From Deltaproteobacteria bacterium (GTDB lineage: Bacteria; Bdellovibrionota; FAC87; UBA2466), in contig JABMMY010000038.1 of NCBI GenBank assembly GCA_013205415.1, positions 1 through 7,711 of the forward strand: DNA of 7,711 nt, written 5' to 3'. A program made the position numbers and the translations under genes. Each line of letters opens with the position of its first letter. The stretch's first letter is position 1. This document shows positions 1 to 5,627 of the stretch, piece after piece. The notes below the pieces were generated by a model that had not been told where the DNA came from, made no database searches, and saw only the letters and a list, made by a program, of their open reading frames with translations.

Positions 1-76
1 CCCTAAGCCAGGGGTGGGTGGGTACCTCTAAACTCGAACTATTTTTACAGCGTTGATTATCGGACTCTTTTTTCAT
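1..76 (-). CDS. 5' end of a minus-strand gene cut by the window edge; possibly dprA
   Basis: An open frame begins with ATG at 76 (minus strand) and runs 25 codons to the left edge without a stop. An in-frame TGA lies shortly upstream, so this ATG is the only usable start. The peptide is polar at first (MKKESDNQRC...) and then reads VPTHPWLR. A short polar lead followed by a W-L-R segment resembles the start of DprA/Smf proteins, which bind single-stranded DNA and load RecA. LysM-protein genes are often followed by dprA in Proteobacteria, and this start lies 54 nt after the LysM stop on the same strand. No clear Shine-Dalgarno sequence sits just upstream; the nearest purine-rich stretch (GAGAGGG) is about 14 nt away, in a small hairpin. 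The product call is inference from context; the open frame is direct observation. It could also be a chance frame. Confidence 0.4.
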   Translation of the reverse strand, partial: MKKESDNQRCKNSSSLEVPTHPWLR

Positions 77-98
77 TAAGAGGCTTCATACCCTCTCA
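77..98 (-). other. small hairpin just before the 1-76 start codon
   Basis: On the minus strand TGAGAGG (98-92) can pair with CCTCTTA (83-77), giving seven pairs including one G-U, around an 8-nt loop. The right arm ends directly at the ATG at 76. No T-run follows, so it does not look like an intrinsic terminator for the LysM gene. It holds the only purine-rich stretch near the start, so it might affect translation of the next gene, but such short stems also arise by chance. Confidence 0.25.
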
Positions 99-130
99 TA
101 GAAAAATTTCAACAACAGTAGGGGAGCATT

Positions 131-1291
131 CTAATCAATAGAGATCTCCTGTCGGCTTTTTTTAGGGGACAAAGGACGATCTGGTAACTCCACAAAACTA
201 AGCAGACTATCGCCAATGGTGAGTGGCTCCGTATTTCTGTTTACAATTCCTATACTAGAATCATCTCCTACAGACACTATTCTAACTTCACCTTTTGAAT
301 TAGGAGATACGGTTTCGGTGGTCTTGAGAAGAGGATCGGTATCTTCGAAGACCTTGAATAAATAGCCCTCCTTCATTCCGTGATTGGTTCCCTTATTCAA
401 AACTAAAAGCTGCCCCTGTCGGATAAAATTTGTTTCCAGTTCCTCTCCCATTACAATCTGTGGAATTAAATCTCGGTTAGGAAACTCCGCATTGGTGCTT
501 CCGACTATTTTCGGGATTAGCATAATTTTATCTCCTCGATTAACTGGATAATACTGAGATGATAACGCCATTAGTGCTAAGGGCCCGGTATTAGAAATCA
601 CCGTTAGTTCACCTAAGATACGAACAAGTTTTCCAATCACAGGATTTCCCACTTGAGTTCTATCTCGGAGATCCTTTTCTTCTCGAACCACAGCGAAGCG
701 ACTACCCAGCTCCACCTGCTTCCCTTCAAAAAAGGACACATAAATATCGCTCATAATATCGATGCCCTTTTTTTTAGTATAGGCGCCGGTGACCTGTCCC
801 AGAAGGTCGTCCGATTTTATCACTTGATAGGTAAGATGATAGCGAGCCTTCAAGACGCGATTGACATAGATATCATTATCAATATCACTAATAGTACCTA
901 CCTTTTCAGGTCGCAATTTTATGATGGGAATTTTTTTTATCTTATTGTCGTTTTGATCCTCTCGGTAATAGGCCAGCATTCTTCCCACCTCTAATTCATG
1001 GGGATTGGTGAGCCATGGATTTTCTTCCCAAATTTTTCTCCATAAAAAAGCGTTTCCAAATTTGGATTTTGCAATGCCCCAAAGATTATCACCCGATTGA
1101 ATTTGTCTTTTTTCATTTCGGTCAAAATTAATTATTTTTAGCCAATCGCCATCTCCTAATCGAGGGCGAAATGAAATTCGAGATAAAACCTGCTCGGCCT
1201 TTTCTGGATTCAAATAATATTTATACGGGCGGCCTAGGGCCGTTGAAGCACACCACAATAACAGCAGACATAACATTCGTTTCTGCATCAT
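131..1291 (-). CDS. exported LysM-domain protein with a duplicated C-terminal beta-rich region
   Basis: This 386-residue protein probably binds peptidoglycan in the periplasm. Residues 1-20 form a signal peptide: basic MMQKR, a leucine-rich core, and a likely signal peptidase I site after A-L-G (20/21). Cys14 follows L-L-W, which is not a lipobox. A LysM domain spans about 63-109, beginning IQSGDNLWGIAKSKFG and containing the usual W-x-x-I-W-x-x-N-P turn (W84-P92) and an L-E-V-G-x-x-L end. The remaining 260 residues are beta-rich with no catalytic motif I recognise. Two segments (about 193-258 and 305-366) share the pattern G-x-x-F-x-V, then R-I, then P-x-x-x-G-D, suggesting a tandem fold. 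It is the second gene of the leftward operon, 25 nt after the CpoB-like gene. Function beyond LysM binding is unknown; no hydrolase domain is visible. Confidence 0.85.
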   Translation of the reverse strand: MMQKRMLCLLLLWCASTALGRPYKYYLNPEKAEQVLSRISFRPRLGDGDWLKIINFDRNEKRQIQSGDNLWGIAKSKFGNAFLWRKIWEENPWLTNPHELEVGRMLAYYREDQNDNKIKKIPIIKLRPEKVGTISDIDNDIYVNRVLKARYHLTYQVIKSDDLLGQVTGAYTKKKGIDIMSDIYVSFFEGKQVELGSRFAVVREEKDLRDRTQVGNPVIGKLVRILGELTVISNTGPLALMALSSQYYPVNRGDKIMLIPKIVGSTNAEFPNRDLIPQIVMGEELETNFIRQGQLLVLNKGTNHGMKEGYLFKVFEDTDPLLKTTETVSPNSKGEVRIVSVGDDSSIGIVNRNTEPLTIGDSLLSFVELPDRPLSPKKSRQEISID

Positions 1292-1294
1292 CGA

Positions 1295-1300
1295 CTCCTT
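1295..1300 (-). promoter_or_regulatory. Shine-Dalgarno site of the LysM gene
   Basis: The minus strand reads AAGGAG, then TCG, then ATGATG. The site is 3 nt from the first ATG (1291) and 6 nt from the second (1288). Usual spacing favours the second ATG, which would shorten the protein by one residue without altering the signal peptide. Confidence 0.75.
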
Positions 1301-1316
1301 GAACTGCGTTCTAAAT

Positions 1317-2111
1317 TTAATGAATACGCGTTGTCGGCTCTTTTGTGAGCTCTACCCATTTTTTACGAGCTGCATTCGCCATGGGATCCTTGGGAAAATT
1401 TTTCATAAGTTCGGTAAAGGTCAGTTTTGCCTGTGCGATTTCATTCATTTCAATAAAGGAAACCCCTCGTTGATAGATCGCCTCTGGAATTTTTAAGCTA
1501 TAGGGATATTTCGATTGCAGTGAATTGGTAGAGACGATCACCATGCCGTAATCCTGATTTTTAAAATGAATATTAGAGATAAGAAACTGAGCTCTATCGG
1601 CGTAAACATGATGGGGATTCTCATTGACAAAGATTCGAAAAGAATCGATGGCATCCTCATATTTTTTTTCATTAAAAAGCTGAATCCCTTTGTAATAGTC
1701 ATTCATGGCTTCATGAGAGGAGTCGGCAATAGTTTCTGAATCATCCATTAAAGGAGATACCGAGGGTACGTTATCATTGTCCTCTAATTTAATCTTAGTG
1801 GTAGGAAGCTTTTTTAGGGCCTGGGCCTCTGAATCTGATGAGGTTAAGGATCCCAAAGTGGGAGTTGGGCTCTGAGGCTTACCTTTTAAATTCAAGGGTT
1901 CCTTCACCGTTTCTGCCTTTTTTTCAATTTGCCTGAGCACAGAATGAAGGGATGCAATTTCTTTAGACTGACCGTTAATCCGCTCCTCCATCGATAAAAG
2001 CCGCTCCTCTAATGGACTCAGTAGGTTCTTTTTAGAACTTGGATTTAAGGCACAACGCGCCACTAAAAATAAACAAAGAATGAGAAGGCTTTTTTGTATT
2101 ATCTGTTTCAT
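1317..2111 (-). CDS. CpoB/YbgF-like periplasmic coiled-coil and TPR protein
   Basis: This 264-residue protein has the CpoB (YbgF) layout. Residues 1-20 are an export signal: basic MKQIIQK, then a hydrophobic stretch (SLLILCLFLVA). About 31-68 form a charged heptad coiled coil (LEERLLSMEERI...). Residues 70-135 are a Pro/Ser/Thr/Asp-rich linker. About 136-256 hold three TPR-like repeats, such as YYKGIQLFNEKKYEDAIDSF and the later AIYQRGVSFIEMNEIAQAKL, ending AARKKWVEL. In Escherichia coli, CpoB links the Tol-Pal machinery to peptidoglycan synthesis at division; applying that role here is inference. Cys20 would suit a lipoprotein, but the residue before it is Arg (L-V-A-R-C), which breaks the normal lipobox, so anchoring is uncertain. 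No tol or pal gene is visible; the partner is the LysM gene 25 nt downstream. The start lacks a Shine-Dalgarno site, and a -10-like GATAAT lies 6 nt upstream. Confidence 0.8.
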   Translation of the reverse strand: MKQIIQKSLLILCLFLVARCALNPSSKKNLLSPLEERLLSMEERINGQSKEIASLHSVLRQIEKKAETVKEPLNLKGKPQSPTPTLGSLTSSDSEAQALKKLPTTKIKLEDNDNVPSVSPLMDDSETIADSSHEAMNDYYKGIQLFNEKKYEDAIDSFRIFVNENPHHVYADRAQFLISNIHFKNQDYGMVIVSTNSLQSKYPYSLKIPEAIYQRGVSFIEMNEIAQAKLTFTELMKNFPKDPMANAARKKWVELTKEPTTRIH

Positions 2112-2117
2112 GTTATT

Positions 2118-2145
2118 ATTATCGCGGATTTTTACTAAATCTTAA
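2118..2145 (-). promoter_or_regulatory. predicted promoter of the CpoB-LysM operon (leaderless geometry)
   Basis: On the minus strand TTAAGA (2145-2140, 4 of 6 to the -35 consensus) is followed after 16 nt by GATAAT (2123-2118, 5 of 6 to TATAAT). Only 6 nt separate the -10 from the ATG at 2111, so transcription would start at or next to the start codon. No Shine-Dalgarno sequence precedes the ATG, which agrees. The AT-rich context means chance matches are possible. Confidence 0.45.
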
Positions 2146-2169
2146 ATACCTTACTCTAATGATTATGAT
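2141..2169 (+). promoter_or_regulatory. predicted promoter of the TldD-like gene
   Basis: TATGAT (2164-2169) matches the -10 consensus at 5 of 6 positions, with A and T at the key second and last positions. The -35 at 17-nt spacing is weak (CTTAAA, 2141-2146, 3 of 6). Transcription would begin near 2176, leaving a leader of roughly 9 nt before the ATG at 2185. An alternative pair is TTTACT (2131-2136) and TCTAAT (2155-2160), with an 18-nt spacer. Confidence 0.35.
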
Positions 2170-2184
2170 TCTTTTGGATGATTA

Positions 2185-3516
2185 ATGCTCGAAAATGTAG
2201 ATCTGCACTTAATATACCGGTTAGTTCAAGAGGCTGGATATGAACTATGTCATTTTTATGCAGAGCGTACTATAACGACCGATTTTGAAATTAATGATAA
2301 AGAATGTAAAAGTAGACACTCTGAGTCGGGTGGACTCTCTATTCAATTGCAGAAAAAAAATGCGGAAAAAAAATATACCTTCCGAACTCAGCAGTTTTCA
2401 ACTCAGAGTATCTTAGAGCTTTTAAACCTCCCGTTTGAATTTTCTCCGCCCCAAGAGCCCCTTAAGGTTCCCAATTCGACTCCATCCCTCACTGGAAAAA
2501 AGCTTCAAAATCTGCAGCTTTTAATTCGAAAAATAAATCTGGACAATGCTATTTCACAACCTGTCTCATGTTGTTTTCAGGAAAAGCAACAGACCTACCA
2601 ATCGGCCACGGCACCTGGAGAGATCAAATCGGGAGAATATCATTTAGGCGATGTCACATTAGCAATAGAAACGCTTCATAAGGGAACCGCTTTAAATTTT
2701 TCTCATCAGCTCTCAAGTACAAATCTTGAGGGCCTTTGGGAGCAGCTTCAGCAATTGATCTCAAATATTCAACGTCGAATATTATTAGGATGCACAGAAC
2801 AATGGCCCGTCCCTTCGGGGCCTATCGCAGTGGGATGGTCCTCTCAATCGATAGCTAAGATGACCGACTGCTTTTTAAGGGGCTTTGAAGGGGATTTAGT
2901 TTTAAAAAACTTTTCCTATCTCACACAACTTTCTCTACCCTTAAATTATAATTTTACCATTGAGGAGATGCCTCCACCGGCGAATCAAAATAATGACCAT
3001 GAGGGATCTGATCGAAAGCCTCTTATTATTTTTGATGGGAAGAAACCCAGAGGACTCGCGACCGATAAAACGGTAGCTCAAGAATTTTCAGTGGCCTCCA
3101 CAGGCCACTCTCGTAGAGAATCCTTTGAACATCCCTCTACCATCGGGTTTTGGCACCCCACCATTAAGGGAACTACAGAGGTGGATTCTGTGCTGCCACT
3201 TCTCACCGCGGGACTGTGGGTAGAGGAATTAGAGATTAAGGAATTTGATCTTGTGAGTGGCACCGGAACCCTTTATTTTTCACAGGTGAATTTGGTCCAC
3301 GAAGGAGCCATAGGGGAATCGGTAGCCCCCTTCTTTTGGACGGTATCATTGCCTGAGATCATGGGATCCCTGACTCACTTTTCTAATCAAACCTCCACCC
3401 TGGGTCTTTTTCACACCAAGCAAAAGCAAAGGGTATTAACCGAGTTTACCGCACCTTCAGCACTCTCATCAGAACTAGACCTACCGGGATCGGTCCCTAA
3501 AAGTCACTATTGGTAA
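2185..3516 (+). CDS. TldD/PmbA-family protein lacking the metal-binding residues
   Basis: TldD and TldE (PmbA) form a heterodimeric protease that trims peptides such as microcin B17 precursor; TldD binds zinc through HExxxH and a C-terminal Cys, while TldE is metal-free. This 443-residue protein shows family features. An N-terminal domain (about 1-80) is followed by residues 227-237 (TDCFLRGFEGD), which align with TldD HEAVGHGLEGD. Residues 307-316 (GHSRRESFEH) match TldD GNGRRESYAH. The C-terminal domain (about 341-407) runs AGLWVEELEIKEFDLVSGTG to VHEGAIGESV. Both metal histidines and the glutamate are replaced (T227, D228, R232), and the tail from 425 has no Cys, so catalysis is unlikely. 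The reading frame is intact and close to family length (about 450-480). It stands alone: no tldD partner is visible. It could be a TldE-like subunit or a diverged paralogue. A weak GGATG precedes the ATG by 4 nt. Alignments are from memory. Confidence 0.7.
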   Translation: MLENVDLHLIYRLVQEAGYELCHFYAERTITTDFEINDKECKSRHSESGGLSIQLQKKNAEKKYTFRTQQFSTQSILELLNLPFEFSPPQEPLKVPNSTPSLTGKKLQNLQLLIRKINLDNAISQPVSCCFQEKQQTYQSATAPGEIKSGEYHLGDVTLAIETLHKGTALNFSHQLSSTNLEGLWEQLQQLISNIQRRILLGCTEQWPVPSGPIAVGWSSQSIAKMTDCFLRGFEGDLVLKNFSYLTQLSLPLNYNFTIEEMPPPANQNNDHEGSDRKPLIIFDGKKPRGLATDKTVAQEFSVASTGHSRRESFEHPSTIGFWHPTIKGTTEVDSVLPLLTAGLWVEELEIKEFDLVSGTGTLYFSQVNLVHEGAIGESVAPFFWTVSLPEIMGSLTHFSNQTSTLGLFHTKQKQRVLTEFTAPSALSSELDLPGSVPKSHYW

Positions 3517-3539
3517 CCCAAAAAAACTAGGGGTTTGCC
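3512..3539 (+). other. imperfect hairpin spanning the TldD-like stop codon
   Basis: GGTAACCC (3512-3519) can pair with GGGTTTGCC (3531-3539), giving eight pairs with one G-U and one bulged T around a loop starting with seven A. No T-run follows, so it is a poor intrinsic terminator. The right arm overlaps the -35 of the next promoter. No better terminator is visible in the 57-bp gap, so read-through into the next operon is possible. Confidence 0.25.
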
Positions 3540-3563
3540 GTACGTTTCAATTCTTGGTATAAA
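3535..3563 (+). promoter_or_regulatory. predicted promoter of the small protein-ald-glycosyltransferase-ligA operon
   Basis: TTGCCG (3535-3540, 4 of 6) and TATAAA (3558-3563, 5 of 6) are separated by exactly 17 nt, the best housekeeping-sigma promoter match in the window. The -10 ends 10 nt before the ATG at 3574. Transcription would begin around 3569-3574, so the message would carry 0-5 nt of leader and no Shine-Dalgarno sequence. Confidence 0.6.
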
Positions 3564-3573
3564 TTTCCACTGA

Positions 3574-3795
3574 ATGTTTTTAAATGTAGACAAAATTGAT
3601 GAGGCTCTTCTAACGAAAGCCAATTGCACCGTAATAGATAAGATGGGGAAATTTCTTCACGGAGTCATCACCGATTCGTGGGTCCGCTTATCGGGTGGAA
3701 AACTCAGGGGAAAAATAGTATTTGAATCGAAAGAAAAGGGTTCATTAGAAATAGACGCTAACGATATTTTTGATGTCGTTATTTCAAAGGAATAA
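3574..3795 (+). CDS. uncharacterised 73-residue protein heading the ald operon
   Basis: I do not recognise this family. The protein is soluble and charged, with no signal peptide or membrane segment and one cysteine (C18). A short helix-like start (VDKIDEALLTKAN) is followed by alternating hydrophobic residues and glycines (about 18-70: CTVIDKMGKFLHGVI, GGKLRGKIVF, GSLEIDANDIFDVVI), suggesting a small beta-barrel or sheet. The ATG directly follows an in-frame TGA, so no longer form exists. There is no Shine-Dalgarno site, but a good promoter places the transcript start almost at the ATG. Its last codons contain the ribosome-binding site of ald, 3 nt downstream, so the two are probably translationally coupled. 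Coding status is supported by the promoter, the coupling and the ordered pattern of hydrophobic residues. Function is unknown. Confidence 0.7.
   Translation: MFLNVDKIDEALLTKANCTVIDKMGKFLHGVITDSWVRLSGGKLRGKIVFESKEKGSLEIDANDIFDVVISKE
3786..3791 (+). promoter_or_regulatory. Shine-Dalgarno site fixing the GTG start of ald
   Basis: AAAGGA lies 7 nt before the GTG at 3799, within the last codons of the upstream gene. The spacing is ideal, and the resulting N-terminus (MLVGIPKEIK) matches the family start, so GTG is the true start codon. Confidence 0.8.
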
Positions 3796-3798
3796 AAA

Positions 3799-4914
3799 GT
3801 GCTAGTTGGAATTCCAAAAGAGATTAAAAATAGAGAAAATAGAGTAGGAATTGTCCCTTCTGGAGTGAGAGCCTTTGTCACTCATGGCCATTCCGTTTTA
3901 GTTCAAAAAGGGGCCGGTGTCGGAAGTGGAATCTCTGACGAACAGTTTCTTTTGGCTGGAGCTAAGGTAGTCGAATCGGCAGCAGAGGTTTGGGGCGCCG
4001 ACATGGTAATAAAAGTTAAAGAGCCTCTCGCCGACGAATTCAAATATTTAAGACCTAATTTAATTTTATTTACCTATTTACATCTCGCCGCTGAAAAAAA
4101 AATAACGGAAGAATTAATTGAGAAAAGGGTAACTGGAATCGCTTACGAAACGATTCAAGAGGCCGATAATTCTCTCCCCTTACTGCGGCCTATGAGTGAA
4201 GTTGCTGGCAGAATGTCTATTCAAATTGGGGCCTACTATTTACAGAGCAGCTGGGATTTAATGAACTCGGGTAAAGGGGTTTTACTAGCGGGCGTTCCCG
4301 GCGTTATGCCAGGTCATGTGGTAGTTTTAGGAGGCGGAGTCGCAGGAAGTAATGCGGCGATGGTGGCCCTTGGTATGGGTGCCCTTGTGACTATTATTGA
4401 TCAGGATGTGAGACGTTTAGAATATTTAGAGCACATCTTTAAAGGTCGAATTTTAACTTTAATGTCCAACATTGATAATATCGAAGAGAGCGTCATAAAA
4501 GCTGATCTACTTATTGGTTCGGTATTGGTCCCTGGCGCTAAGGCTCCGAAATTAGTTTCACGGAAAACGATCTCGCAAATGAAACCAGGTTCGGTGGTGG
4601 TGGATATTGCAGTGGACCAAGGGGGCTGTGTTGAAACCTGCCGTCCTACTTCACATGAGAACCCCACATTCTTAGTTGACGGGGTGGTCCATTATTGTGT
4701 CACTAATATGCCAGGTGCTGTTAGCAGAACATCTACCTTTGCCCTCACCAATGTCACTCTAAAATATGCCCTGCAGATTGCAGATAAGGGACCTGAAATG
4801 GCAGCCAAAGGGAATATGGCGATTCGTCGTGGATTTAATACCATCGGAGGCAAACTAGTTCTCCAGCAAATTGCAGAGGCTCACGCGATGCCCTACACTC
4901 CTTGGGAGTTATAA
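3799..4914 (+). CDS. ald: alanine dehydrogenase
   Basis: This enzyme reversibly converts L-alanine, NAD+ and water to pyruvate, ammonia and NADH in the cytoplasm, linking alanine use to central carbon and nitrogen metabolism. At 371 residues it has normal family length. The N-terminus (GIPKEIKNRENRVGIVP) is diagnostic. Residues expected for substrate binding and catalysis are in place: R15, K74 (in KVKEP), H95 (in TYLHLA) and D269 (in VVVDIAVDQGG). The Rossmann NAD-binding loop is GGGVAGSNAA (178-187), with D201 at the end of the second strand. The signature DQGGCVETCRPTSHENPTF (273-291) and the N-M-P-G-A-V segment (303-308) are also typical. The main alternative, a transhydrogenase alpha subunit, is unlikely because the start and C-terminal half follow the alanine dehydrogenase pattern. 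It is the second gene of the operon, and its stop overlaps the next start by one base. Confidence 0.96.
   Translation: MLVGIPKEIKNRENRVGIVPSGVRAFVTHGHSVLVQKGAGVGSGISDEQFLLAGAKVVESAAEVWGADMVIKVKEPLADEFKYLRPNLILFTYLHLAAEKKITEELIEKRVTGIAYETIQEADNSLPLLRPMSEVAGRMSIQIGAYYLQSSWDLMNSGKGVLLAGVPGVMPGHVVVLGGGVAGSNAAMVALGMGALVTIIDQDVRRLEYLEHIFKGRILTLMSNIDNIEESVIKADLLIGSVLVPGAKAPKLVSRKTISQMKPGSVVVDIAVDQGGCVETCRPTSHENPTFLVDGVVHYCVTNMPGAVSRTSTFALTNVTLKYALQIADKGPEMAAKGNMAIRRGFNTIGGKLVLQQIAEAHAMPYTPWEL
4904..4908 (+). promoter_or_regulatory. Shine-Dalgarno site choosing the ATG at 4914
   Basis: GGGAG sits 5 nt before the ATG at 4914, inside the last codons of ald. This supports the ATG over the in-frame TTG at 4902, which would add four residues and leave the ribosome-binding site inside the gene. 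Confidence 0.7.
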
Positions 4915-5627
4915 TGTCCAGGCGCAGTTTGATCATCGTTCCTACCTATAATGAAATTGAGAACATTACTGCGCTACTAACCGCTCTGAATGAAACGGCT
5001 AAGGACTCAGATATTTTAGTTGTCGACGATAATTCTCCTGACGGCACTGCCGGGGCTATCAAATCCTTTATGGCAGATCATTCCCAGGTCTATCTCCTAT
5101 CTAGAGATAAAAAAAATGGTCTTGGGGGGGCCTATATCGCCGGATTTCAATGGGGGCTAAAGCGCGACTATGATTATTTTGTACAGATGGATGCCGATTT
5201 TTCTCACGAGCCTGGAGACGTCCCAAGACTTCTTAAGGCACTAGAAACTCATGACCAGGCGATGGGCTCTAGATATATTGAAGGAGGCTCCACCTTCGGT
5301 TGGTCACTATCTAGAATTTTAATTAGCCGTAGTGGAAATATTTATGCAAGAGCCATTTTGCATTTACCCTTTACCGATCTCACGGGCGGATTTACCGCGC
5401 ACCGTAGAGGGGTTATCGATTCTATTGGAATAAAAGAGGTCACATCGAAAGGCTATGCTTTCCAGATAGAACTCAAATATCGCACCTTTAAAAAAGGTTT
5501 TAAACAGATAGAGATTCCTATTCTTTTTAAAAACAGACAGCTCGGAACCTCTAAAATGTCAGGAAGTATTGTAAAAGAGGCGGCCTTCAGAGTTCTTCAA
5601 TTACGTAATTTACATTTAGATAAATGA
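4914..5627 (+). CDS. family 2 glycosyltransferase, dolichol/polyprenol-phosphate mannose synthase type
   Basis: This family transfers a sugar, usually mannose from GDP-mannose, onto a polyprenyl phosphate at the inner face of the cytoplasmic membrane, making a lipid-linked donor for envelope glycosylation. From the ATG at 4914 it is 237 residues, the size of the single-domain soluble type, with no C-terminal membrane helices. Visible motifs are IIVPTYNE (7-14), the nucleotide-binding VVDDNSPDGT (36-45), KNGLGGAYIAGF (67-78), the metal-binding D-x-D in QMDADFSHEP (91-100), GSRYIEGG (118-125), DLTGGFTAHRR (155-165) and the C-terminal R-x-x-G-x-S-K-M (208-215). The sugar cannot be read from sequence, and no acceptor glycosyltransferase is present. 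The start overlaps the ald stop (TAATG) and the stop overlaps ligA (ATGA), indicating coupled translation. An A8 and a G7 tract interrupt codons 64-72. Confidence 0.9.
   Translation: MSRRSLIIVPTYNEIENITALLTALNETAKDSDILVVDDNSPDGTAGAIKSFMADHSQVYLLSRDKKNGLGGAYIAGFQWGLKRDYDYFVQMDADFSHEPGDVPRLLKALETHDQAMGSRYIEGGSTFGWSLSRILISRSGNIYARAILHLPFTDLTGGFTAHRRGVIDSIGIKEVTSKGYAFQIELKYRTFKKGFKQIEIPILFKNRQLGTSKMSGSIVKEAAFRVLQLRNLHLDK
5109..5130 (+). repeat. A8 and G7 homopolymer tracts inside the glycosyltransferase gene
   Basis: Eight A (5109-5116) and seven G (5124-5130) lie 7 nt apart and encode part of the conserved RDKKNGLGGAY segment. Slippage in either tract would truncate the protein in its first third. 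The frame is intact here. Confidence 0.7.

Noticed and set aside
11..22. G-rich run (GGGG, GGG, GGG) as a possible G-quadruplex
   Set aside because: Only three runs of three or more G are present, and on the other strand they are explained as Pro/Thr/His codons of the possible edge gene.
62..82. CTCTT...AAGAG inverted repeat as a terminator for the leftward operon
   Set aside because: Only five pairs, no T-run on the relevant strand, and it overlaps the start of the possible edge gene.
653..994. 113-codon plus-strand frame inside the LysM gene
   Set aside because: It is antisense to a well-supported gene, with no plausible motif; a shadow frame.
1299..1496. 65-codon plus-strand frame overlapping the end of the CpoB-like gene
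   Set aside because: Antisense to the TPR region and compositionally unlike a real protein; no supporting ribosome-binding site.
4902..4913. TTG at 4902 as the glycosyltransferase start
   Set aside because: The ATG at 4914 has GGGAG at 5-nt spacing, overlaps the ald stop as TAATG, and gives the usual short lead before IIVPTYNE.
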